A stretch of 5,605 bases of DNA from contig JAHQWS010000169.1 in assembly GCA_029856295.1 (NCBI GenBank), forward strand, positions 1 to 5,605, read 5' to 3'. The translations under genes and the position numbers were made by a program. The DNA comes from Promethearchaeia archaeon. GTDB taxonomy: Archaea; Asgardarchaeota; Lokiarchaeia; Sigyniarchaeales; SOKP01. Below, piece by piece: positions 1-5,152 of this stretch (position 1 is the first letter of the stretch; each line of letters opens with the position of its first letter). Under the pieces are notes generated by a model that ran no database searches, was not told the DNA's origin, and saw nothing but the letters and a program-made list of their open reading frames with translations.

Positions 1-503
1 CTATTTATGTCCGTCATCTTTTTTAACCAATCTGGGTCTTTCGCTCTCTCATGTCTCTCTTTTTTTTGTTTTTCTCGATAAACCTTCTCTTGCCATTTTT
101 TTGTCCCAACTTGGCTGAGTTTATCTTTTGCAACTTCACTTAATCTACCTCCTCGACCACCTTCTTTCAAGTTATAACCTTTATCTGGATTCATGGTGTC
201 ATAATCTTTAATCCCCATTGTTTCTTTTGCATCTAACTCTGATTGACTATACGCTACATCATGTTCCTTTAATTCAAAATTGTCTGGACCATACTTGATA
301 ATTGCGTTTTCTATATAGCGAAGGTTTTCTCCTCTTGCTTCTCTTCTATAAGCTTCCCCAACTTCTTCTTTCCACCGCTCTTTTATAGCGTTTTGACCAT
401 CTTTCCACCTCCCCGCAACGGTTTGCCCTAAATAGTTTTTATCATTCACTAAATTGGTTGCTCGATAGATATAACCATAAGGTTTTCTTTCATCTTTTTC
501 CAT
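1..503 (-). CDS. GIY-YIG homing-endonuclease-like protein, 3' end outside window
   Basis: The 167 visible codons start at ATG 503 with no stop before the left edge, so the C-terminus is missing. The N-terminus is a complete GIY-YIG nuclease domain. G-Y-I-Y is at residues 10-13 and Y-L-G-Q at 24-27. An Arg followed by Trp (R32) sits where I-TevI has R27. The segment around E94 (AKETMGIKDY) matches the catalytic Glu helix, and K-G-Y-N-L with N111 precedes a Gly-rich EGGRGG turn. Residues 121-137 (LSEVAKDKLSQ...KKW) resemble the NUMOD3-like modules that follow many homing GIY-YIG domains, and a very Lys/Arg/Glu-rich helical stretch follows. By family, it would cleave DNA with a divalent metal at a specific site. 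No earlier in-frame ATG exists before an upstream stop at about 555-557. It stands alone on this strand, so a free-standing homing or mobile gene is likely; fusion to other domains beyond the edge is possible. Confidence 0.88.
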   Translation of the reverse strand, partial: MEKDERKPYGYIYRATNLVNDKNYLGQTVAGRWKDGQNAIKERWKEEVGEAYRREARGENLRYIENAIIKYGPDNFELKEHDVAYSQSELDAKETMGIKDYDTMNPDKGYNLKEGGRGGRLSEVAKDKLSQVGTKKWQEKVYREKQKKERHERAKDPDWLKKMTDIN

Positions 504-544
504 TATTGAATTAATGTCTATTTTAAAATTTGTCTTAAAATAAG

Positions 545-552
545 TATTTAAA
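545..552 (-). promoter_or_regulatory. Putative TATA box of the GIY-YIG gene
   Basis: Read on the minus strand this is TTTAAATA, a canonical archaeal box A. It lies about 42 bases upstream of the ATG at 503. Initiation about 25 bases downstream would give a short leader of roughly 15-20 nt. There is no obvious Shine-Dalgarno sequence before the ATG, which fits a short-leader transcript. The assignment rests on motif and spacing only, and such AT-rich sequence gives chance matches. Confidence 0.4.
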
Positions 553-651
553 CTTCAATTGTTAAGGAAAAATCCATAAGAACTATAAAAAAGCAAAATT
601 AATCCAAAAAAATTATGATTTCATGCTATATATCCTTAAAATAAATTTTTG

Positions 652-659
652 TTTAAATA
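652..659 (+). promoter_or_regulatory. Putative TATA box of the 62-codon gene
   Basis: TTTAAATA on the plus strand lies about 90 bases before the ATG at 751. A second AT-rich element (TTAATTAAATATA, about 663-675) is a little closer. Either would give a leader of about 55-70 nt. The sequence is so AT-rich that the choice between them is uncertain. Confidence 0.3.
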
Positions 660-750
660 GATTTAATTAAATATAGAAATAGATATCGAAGAAAAGAGAT
701 GAACACAAATACCGGAAAATGACAAAAACAAAAAATTCCCTCATAAAGAT

Positions 751-939
751 ATGACTATTCAAGAAATTATCAAACTCCTTGCGGATGTCAGAACAGAATT
801 ATGGATATTAAAAAAAACCATCACATCAGAAGATATTAAAAAGGAATTGAAATATTCAATTGCGGGAATAGACGTTGTGGGCTGTGAACTATCTCAAAAC
901 ATCGCGAAAAAATTGAAAGAAAATCCTGAAAATAAATAA
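751..939 (+). CDS. Small hypothetical protein, 62 aa
   Basis: I do not recognise this protein. It is predicted to be almost wholly helical: an amphipathic segment at residues 2-23 (IQEIIKLLADVRTELWILKK), a second helix from about 26 to 55, and a polar KENPENK tail. It has a single Cys (C45), no signal peptide and no membrane segment. It could be a small helical-hairpin or four-helix-type protein, but that is only a shape argument. The codons resemble those of the neighbouring genes (GCG for Ala, AAA/GAA for Lys/Glu), which supports real coding. Against it are the shortness, the isolation and the lack of a clear Shine-Dalgarno sequence. An in-frame stop at 700-702 and no ATG between it and 751 fix this as the only ATG start. 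It might be accessory cargo travelling with the endonuclease gene, but nothing shows that. Confidence 0.5.
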   Translation: MTIQEIIKLLADVRTELWILKKTITSEDIKKELKYSIAGIDVVGCELSQNIAKKLKENPENK

Positions 940-1030
940 TGAGAAATAAATAAAGATCTATATAATACTTAAAGATGGTCTATTAACATACTACAATATT
1001 GCAAGAAGAATCTAATAATATTCTATTAAC

Positions 1031-1038
1031 TTTTTTTT
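1031..1038 (+). terminator. Candidate oligo-T terminator for the 62-codon gene
   Basis: An uninterrupted run of eight T residues lies about 90 bases after the stop codon. Archaeal intrinsic termination needs mainly a T-run in the coding strand, with no stable hairpin required. No strong stem precedes it. Confidence 0.35.
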
Positions 1039-1099
1039 GCATACTTTGAAACTAAATTATTTTAGAGACATTTTTATGATCTTTTAATATATTAATAGA

Positions 1100-1123
1100 A
1101 AATAAAAAATAATAAAAAAAAAG
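1100..1123 (-). terminator. Candidate oligo-T terminator of the thermosome gene
   Basis: On the minus strand, within about 10-30 bases after the thermosome stop codon, there are two closely spaced T-runs: nine T at 1122-1114, then six T at about 1109-1104. This is the usual form of an archaeal terminator after a strongly expressed gene. Confidence 0.5.
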
Positions 1124-1130
1124 AATTAAA

Positions 1131-2828
1131 TTACATCATTGGGGGCATACCGCCCATACCTGGCATACCGCCCATACCGCCCATGCCACCCATACCTCCC
1201 ATACCACCTGGTGGCATACCTCCCATACCACCTGGAGGCATCGCAGATTTAGCGCCAGCGATTACATCGTCGATTCGTAAAATCATGGAAGCTGCTTCCA
1301 CGGAGCTTTTGATTGCCTGAACTTTTACTACAGTGGGTTCTACTACGTTAATGGACATTATATTATTAATGACTTCGCCCGTTTCGATATCAAATCCCGC
1401 GAATTTATGTCCTTGTTGGTGTGCTGCTCTTAATTTCATCAATATATCGATTTGATCTAACCCCGCGTTTTCAGCGAGGGTTTTAGGAATGATATCTAAG
1501 GAATCCGCGAAAATCTCTACAGCTAACTGTTCCCGCCCGCCTAGAGTTGAGGCGTATTCCCTTAACTGAATCGCAGTTTCGAGCTCTGGAGCTCCACCAC
1601 CACCAACAATCTTTTGGTCTTCCACTACATCTCTTATTACGCATAATGCGTCATGAATAGATCTGTCCACCTCATCGATGATGAGTTCGCTTCCACCTCT
1701 AATTAAGATTACCACGGATTTAGGGTCCTTGCATTCTTCGATGAATATCCAGCTATCGCTCATGATTTTGCGTTCTTCTACCAAACCCGCGTATCCGAGC
1801 TTATCTTGGGTGATGTCGTCAAAGTCAGTGTAGATCATTGCGCCAGTTGCTTTGGCAAGTTTCTCGATATCTGACTTTTTAACTCTTCGAATTGCCATAA
1901 TCCCTGCTTTCGATAAGAAATGTTGAGCCATGTCATCAATTCCTTTTTGACAGATTACCACATTCGCACCAGAATTTATGATTTTGTCTACCATACTTCG
2001 GAGCATTCGTTCTTCCTCGTCAAGAAATTGCTGAATTTGTTCAGGACTGGTAATTTGTAGTTTGGTATCAAATTCAGTTTTTTCAATTTCTAAAGCAGAT
2101 TGGATTAAAAGAATTTTAGCATCTTTTAAGTTCTTTGGCATTCCTGGACTAACGACTTCTTTATCTAAAATGATACCTTTAATAAGTTTAGTGTCTTCAA
2201 TACCATCTCCCGCTTTCTTTTGGATCTGAACTTTATCTATGTCAGCGACCCATTTTCCATCAACTTGTTCTGCGATGGCTTCAATGGCGCCAATACATAA
2301 TTCAGCTAGTTCATCCCTGCTTTCGGATACAATCTTTGACCCCATACAGGTCATAGCAACGTTTTTAAGCCCAACTTTATCGTCAATACCACTTTTAATC
2401 GACATATTGTCAAGGATTTCTACTGCTTTTTCAGCAGCTTTTCTAAATCCCTCAGTAATTACCGTTGGATGTATCTTTTGTTCAAGAAGCTTTTTAGCCC
2501 TCTTTAATAATTCTCCAGTGAGAATTACAGAGGTAGTTGTACCATCACCTACTTCAGAATCCTGAGTTTTAGCAACCTCAACCATCATTTTTGCAGCTGG
2601 ATGTTGAACATCAATCTCTTTTAGTATTGTAGCGCCATCATTCGTAATTACCACATCACCGAACTGATCTACTAACATTTTGTCCATGCCACGTGGTCCA
2701 AGTGATGTTCTTACAGCTTCAGCAATCACAATGGCCGCAGCGATATTGTTTTCCATAGCATCTTTACCGCGAGTTCTTTGGGTTCCTTCTTTCATGATTA
2801 TTACTGGTGTACCACCTAATTGTGCCAT
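1131..2828 (-). CDS. ths: Thermosome subunit (group II chaperonin, CCT/TCP-1 family)
   Basis: A complete 565-residue subunit, close to the usual 540-560 plus an extended tail. Group II chaperonins form a double-ring cytoplasmic cage that folds proteins with ATP, using a built-in lid. Family landmarks are all present: LGPRGMDKML (43-52), NDGATIL (63-69), the P-loop-like GDGTTTS (94-100, Asp95), a helical apical lid region around 240-320, GGGGAPE (409-415), and IHDAL with the conserved catalytic-type Asp393. The C-terminus (531-565) is a Gly/Met/Pro tail with eight GGM units ending in MM, like a long form of the GGM tails of GroEL and some thermosomes. The start is supported by GAGTGA 8-13 bases before ATG 2828 and by the typical N-terminus (GGTPVIIMKEGTQRTRG). 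It is monocistronic, divergent from the transporter gene. Whether it is an alpha- or beta-type paralogue cannot be told here, and other subunit genes may lie elsewhere. Confidence 0.99.
   Translation of the reverse strand: MAQLGGTPVIIMKEGTQRTRGKDAMENNIAAAIVIAEAVRTSLGPRGMDKMLVDQFGDVVITNDGATILKEIDVQHPAAKMMVEVAKTQDSEVGDGTTTSVILTGELLKRAKKLLEQKIHPTVITEGFRKAAEKAVEILDNMSIKSGIDDKVGLKNVAMTCMGSKIVSESRDELAELCIGAIEAIAEQVDGKWVADIDKVQIQKKAGDGIEDTKLIKGIILDKEVVSPGMPKNLKDAKILLIQSALEIEKTEFDTKLQITSPEQIQQFLDEEERMLRSMVDKIINSGANVVICQKGIDDMAQHFLSKAGIMAIRRVKKSDIEKLAKATGAMIYTDFDDITQDKLGYAGLVEERKIMSDSWIFIEECKDPKSVVILIRGGSELIIDEVDRSIHDALCVIRDVVEDQKIVGGGGAPELETAIQLREYASTLGGREQLAVEIFADSLDIIPKTLAENAGLDQIDILMKLRAAHQQGHKFAGFDIETGEVINNIMSINVVEPTVVKVQAIKSSVEAASMILRIDDVIAGAKSAMPPGGMGGMPPGGMGGMGGMGGMGGMPGMGGMPPMM
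1134..1238 (-). repeat. Coding GGM tandem repeat in the thermosome tail
   Basis: This stretch encodes residues 531-565 of the thermosome. On the plus strand it appears as repeated CCCATACC / CCGCCCATACC-type units, each GGM triplet being a 9-bp period with varying third positions. The silent variation between units suggests selection on the protein sequence more than recent slippage, though such repeats can change length by replication slippage. Confidence 0.85.
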
Positions 2829-2859
2829 ATTTATTTCACTCTGTTTTAATTTTGTATAG

Positions 2860-2883
2860 TTTTAATTTTAATTTTAATTTTAA
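2860..2883. repeat. Four tandem copies of TTTTAA
   Basis: Four perfect tandem copies of the 6-mer TTTTAA lie between the divergent thermosome and transporter starts, about 32-55 bases upstream of the thermosome ATG. Read toward the thermosome gene, this is TTAAAA repeated. It would fall either in the thermosome leader or across its core promoter, so copy number could affect expression. It may equally be simple AT-rich low complexity. Confidence 0.6.
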
Positions 2884-2904
2884 ATATAATTATGATTTAG
2901 AGAT

Positions 2905-2915
2905 CTTTATATAAG
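2905..2915. promoter_or_regulatory. Shared or bidirectional TATA element between thermosome and transporter
   Basis: CTTTATATAAG reads as a good archaeal TATA box on both strands (CTTTATATA on plus, CTTATATAAA on minus). On the plus strand it predicts initiation near 2935-2940, upstream of the transporter start. On the minus strand it predicts initiation near 2880-2885, giving the thermosome a leader of about 55 nt. A second minus-strand candidate (TTATATTTAAA, about 2882-2892) is nearer the thermosome. Position and motif support this; the direction or directions used are not shown. Confidence 0.45.
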
Positions 2916-3020
2916 AAAAATTAAAAAGTTTTCTTTTTTTGATCTCTTTCAATTTTTTCTTATTTTATGAGGTGTTTTAATAATCATAAAATTATTCTTT
3001 TATTGTATATTTTTCGTGAT

Positions 3021-4478
3021 ATGAGTGAACCTTTCGTGCCAAGAGAATTACATGGAAAGCGATTAATTGGGTATAGTTTAGGTTATATGGGGATTCTTTC
3101 GGCTGAAATCTTCAGAGGGGTATTTATTTTCCAATTCTATGTCTATACGGTTAATCTAAATTCGATCCTAGTCACGATTGGGATGGCCATGAGATTAATT
3201 GTTGCGGCAATTTCAGCTATTGTTTTTGGTGTGTTGGCGGATAACAAAAAACCCGGTAAACTTGGAAAAAGGCGGCCTTTCTTATTTTATTTACTTCCGG
3301 TATGGGTTTTAACAACTATCTTAATCTGGTTGCCCCCGTGGTATTGTCCTAAGAACAATTCTATGTATCTTCCAACAGCCCTATACCTCTGGGTGATTCT
3401 TATTTTAAATGCGATATCGGGCATGTCGATTTTAAGCGTTCATGCTTCTATGTTGCCAGAACAATCCCAAACCCATAAAAACAGAGAAAAAGCCGCATCG
3501 ATGGGTACAATATTAGCAATTATAGTTTCAATTGTGGCATTATTCCTCCCTTTAGTTGTTCAGAGTTTACTTAAAGATCCCGAAAATGCGAAATGGTGGG
3601 AGCCCGCGGGCAAAGTAATTCTTTTTTATATACCGTTAATCGGTGTGGGTTTCGCGATTTTCGGCTTAATTTCGGTAATTATTACCTTCTTTTCGGTGGA
3701 TGAGAGTTTTCACACGATCATTCCAAATGTGGAAACGAGGAAAAAATCGGTTATGGAAACATTCCATCACATGATAGTACCGGCAAAGGATAAAAACTAT
3801 AGAAAATTTGTACTGGTTGGGTTTTTTACCAATATATCCGGTATGATGCTGGGCATCCTGATATTTCCTTTCCTTACGTATACACTTAAGTTTAAGGGCA
3901 CAAGCTTTTTTATTTATATTATTATATCAGTTTCATGCAAGTTTGGGTGGTTTTTTGTGTGGAAAAAAGTGCTTAAAAAGCATGCACTGGTAAGGGGCTA
4001 TTCAATATGCGTCGCAGCTTCTGCGATAGCTGCATTTCTTGAGCTTTTATTTTTAATTGAATTTCTCATTTTTGAGTTTAAAGTAGTTCTATTCGTCATC
4101 ACAATGGGCACAGTATTAGGTTCTATTTATGGATTTGGATTATTTGCCGGGCCCTTAGCCAGTGCGTTAATCTATGAGGCGGCCGCGGAGAATAAGGAGA
4201 TGAATACCGATAAAGCAGTCTCGGAAATATCCGGAGCGTATTTTGGATTAAATTCTTTTTTGTTATCAGTGGCAGGCGCAGTCGGCTCTCTTATCATAGG
4301 ATTAATGCTTGCAGGTCCTAATGAGGAAGATCCTATATGGATCACACTAGCTTTAGCTTCGATGGGTATTTTTTACTTAATGAGTTTCTTGATCCTTAGA
4401 AAAATAGAAATAAATGAGGAACTTTTAGAAATAAAACCTAGCATTTCCGAAGAATTGGCCTCAAAAACCCTAAAATAG
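3021..4478 (+). CDS. MFS transporter of the GPH/MelB-like (MFS_2) type
   Basis: A 485-residue integral membrane protein with about twelve hydrophobic helices, the usual length for glycoside-pentoside-hexuronide:cation symporters. The start (MSEPFVPRELHGKRLIGYSLGYMG) matches the short basic lead into helix 1 of this family. The MFS loop 2-3 signature is GVLADN at 70-75 followed by GKRRPF at 82-87. After a long central loop (about 226-262), the second half ends with the family-like segment ALIYEAAAENKEMNTDKAVSEI, then GAYFGLNSF (382-413) leading into helix 11. The substrate is unknown; sugar or glycoside uptake is the family expectation only. Positions matching the MelB helix-2 acidic residues are Ala here (A62, A66), so cation coupling may differ. 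A longer frame from ATG 2967 adds 18 residues of T-rich, non-family-like sequence; I prefer ATG 3021, though neither has a well-spaced Shine-Dalgarno sequence. It is monocistronic, convergent with L40e. Confidence 0.93.
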   Translation: MSEPFVPRELHGKRLIGYSLGYMGILSAEIFRGVFIFQFYVYTVNLNSILVTIGMAMRLIVAAISAIVFGVLADNKKPGKLGKRRPFLFYLLPVWVLTTILIWLPPWYCPKNNSMYLPTALYLWVILILNAISGMSILSVHASMLPEQSQTHKNREKAASMGTILAIIVSIVALFLPLVVQSLLKDPENAKWWEPAGKVILFYIPLIGVGFAIFGLISVIITFFSVDESFHTIIPNVETRKKSVMETFHHMIVPAKDKNYRKFVLVGFFTNISGMMLGILIFPFLTYTLKFKGTSFFIYIIISVSCKFGWFFVWKKVLKKHALVRGYSICVAASAIAAFLELLFLIEFLIFEFKVVLFVITMGTVLGSIYGFGLFAGPLASALIYEAAAENKEMNTDKAVSEISGAYFGLNSFLLSVAGAVGSLIIGLMLAGPNEEDPIWITLALASMGIFYLMSFLILRKIEINEELLEIKPSISEELASKTLK

Positions 4479-4510
4479 AGCATAAATCTTTTCATAAAGA
4501 AGTCATTAAC

Positions 4511-4545
4511 TCAAAATTAAACACAAGAAAATTTCTTTATTTTGA
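4511..4545. terminator. Inverted repeat between convergent transporter and L40e genes
   Basis: TCAAAAT (4511-4517) pairs perfectly with ATTTTGA (4539-4545), and a smaller palindrome AAGAAAATTTCTT (4525-4537) is nested inside. It lies in the 68-base gap between two convergent stop codons, where a bidirectional terminator would be expected. The stem is AT-only apart from one G:C pair and therefore weak, so the position is better evidence than the fold. Confidence 0.3.
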
Positions 4546-4546
4546 A

Positions 4547-4711
4547 TTATTTAGTTAAATCTTTCTTTTTTGGCCGTAAATCCTTACTGTGACATCTTCG
4601 ACATTTAGTTGCTTTAGGTGGATTGAGGGCTCCGCACCTTCTACAGACGCTCTTTTCTAATAAATGATATCTGGCAATCTTCCTTTTCGCGGGGTCATCG
4701 ATTGGGGCCAT
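4547..4711 (-). CDS. rpl40e: 50S ribosomal protein L40e (eL40)
   Basis: A complete 54-residue basic zinc-finger protein. The start MAPIDDPAKRKIARYHLL is characteristic of the archaeal family. The four zinc ligands are C23 and C26 (CRRC), then C37 and C40 (CRRC), separated by GALNPPKATK, with the family ending SKDLRPKKK. It binds rRNA in the large subunit. In eukaryotes the same protein is made as a ubiquitin fusion; here it stands alone with no ubiquitin-like extension. ATG 4711 is the only possible start, since an in-frame TGA lies three codons upstream. AGGAATGATC, a near match to the archaeal Shine-Dalgarno AGGAGGTGATC, lies just before it. The gene is divergent from L38e and convergent with the transporter. 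It is too short to be found easily by length-based gene calling. Confidence 0.96.
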   Translation of the reverse strand: MAPIDDPAKRKIARYHLLEKSVCRRCGALNPPKATKCRRCHSKDLRPKKKDLTK

Positions 4712-4888
4712 TATTGATCATTCCTGATTCTTAATTTTTATAAAAAGTAAAAATAACAAAAATAAATTTAGAATAATAAGGAAAAATAAGGATTCAAAAT
4801 AAAATTTTGGATAGGTAATAGTCTATCATCATAAAATTAAAATTCTATAATTAATAGATCTAACAAAACAGATGATAGTTGATTAATT
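4712..4888. promoter_or_regulatory. Divergent promoter region between L40e and L38e
   Basis: This 177-base AT-rich spacer must carry the promoters of both ribosomal protein genes. Toward L38e, CTATAATTA at about 4845-4853 is a TATA candidate that would put initiation near 4870, giving a very short leader. Toward L40e, the symmetric TTTTTATAAAAA (about 4735-4746) is a weaker candidate with another AT-rich stretch further up. An 8-bp inverted repeat flanks the L38e candidate. No RNA gene is evident. Confidence 0.45.
4823..4878. repeat. 8-bp inverted repeat flanking the putative L38e TATA box
   Basis: CTATCATC at 4823-4830 and GATGATAG at 4871-4878 are perfect reverse complements with 40 bases between them. 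The right arm ends 10 bases before the L38e TTG. A second partial copy, GATAG at 4810-4814, can pair with the same left arm (CTATC 4823-4827). Layout around the candidate TATA box suggests possible operator half-sites, but an 8-mer match in AT-rich sequence can be chance. Confidence 0.35.
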
Positions 4889-5083
4889 TTGCCAAGAGAA
4901 ATATTTGACGAGGAAAAATTTCTAGAATTAGCAGAATTTGCTGTACATTGTAGAGTAAAACGTATAAAGGATACAGTGAAATTGAAACTGAGAACTGAAA
5001 AAACGCTTTTCACATTGAAAACTTCACCAGAATCTGCCGAAAATCTTTTAAAACAGATATCATGTGAAGTAATAGAATTATAA
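4889..5083 (+). CDS. rpl38e: 50S ribosomal protein L38e (eL38)
   Basis: A complete 64-residue protein, close to the roughly 70 residues of eukaryotic L38e. The family pattern is clear along the whole length: MPREI at 1-5, the helix DEEKFLELAEFA, CRVKRIKDTVKLKLRT in the first strands, LFTLKT, then the ENLLKQISCEVIEL ending. It is a small large-subunit protein shared by eukaryotes and certain archaea (known mainly from TACK and Asgard groups), and absent from bacteria. The start must be TTG at 4889: the MPREI beginning is conserved, no in-frame ATG precedes it, and the leader appears very short with no strong Shine-Dalgarno. It is followed 69 bases later by the NusA-like gene on the same strand and is divergent from L40e. 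Confidence 0.95.
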   Translation: MPREIFDEEKFLELAEFAVHCRVKRIKDTVKLKLRTEKTLFTLKTSPESAENLLKQISCEVIEL

Positions 5084-5098
5084 TGGAATAAAAAATTC

Positions 5099-5106
5099 TT
5101 TAAATA
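5099..5106 (+). promoter_or_regulatory. Putative TATA box of the NusA-like gene
   Basis: TTTAAATA, a canonical archaeal box A, lies in the 69-base gap after L38e. Initiation would fall near 5128-5132, about 20-25 bases before the TTG at 5153. This suggests the downstream gene can be transcribed separately from L38e. AAGGTG (5129-5134) just downstream resembles a Shine-Dalgarno sequence, but would be at or beyond the transcript 5' end. Confidence 0.4.
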
Positions 5107-5152
5107 CTATTAGGTATACTAACATTCTAAGGTGTAAGTAAACATTCGTGAA

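Larger units (their letters stand above)
504..750. other. Divergent AT-rich intergenic spacer
   Basis: The spacer separates the minus-strand GIY-YIG gene from the plus-strand 62-codon gene. It holds a TATA-like box for each direction (545-552 minus, 652-659 plus). A seven-codon reading frame beginning with ATG at 699 ends at TGA 720-722 and is not convincing as a gene. I see no RNA gene, no long repeat and no transposon end in it. Confidence 0.5.
940..1130. other. Convergent intergenic spacer with T-runs on both strands
   Basis: This AT-rich gap lies between the stop of the 62-codon gene and the stop of the thermosome gene. The 9-mer TCTATTAAC occurs twice (979-987 and 1022-1030). An eight-T run sits at 1031-1038 on the plus strand, and a nine-A run (T on the minus strand) at 1114-1122. 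No reading frame or RNA gene is apparent. Confidence 0.5.

Noticed and set aside
699..722. Seven-codon reading frame beginning with ATG upstream of the 62-codon gene
   Set aside because: Too short, with no ribosome binding site and no overlap or spacing pattern of a regulatory leader peptide.
979..1030. Direct repeat TCTATTAAC (two copies) as a possible target-site duplication
   Set aside because: Only 9 bp in AT-rich sequence, with just 34 bases between copies and no element ends or coding sequence in between.
1134..1240. Regular short repeats that could suggest a CRISPR or minisatellite
   Set aside because: The 9-bp period is in frame and encodes the GGM tail; there are no spacers of unique sequence.
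2239..2565. Plus-strand open frame of 108 codons antisense to the thermosome gene
   Set aside because: It lies wholly within the well-supported thermosome gene, its Ser/Ile/Pro-rich product resembles no family, and it has no promoter or ribosome binding site of its own.
4865..4890. AGATGATAG as a possible C box of a C/D guide RNA
   Set aside because: It deviates from RTGATGA and no CTGA D box or C'/D' pair occurs at suitable spacing.
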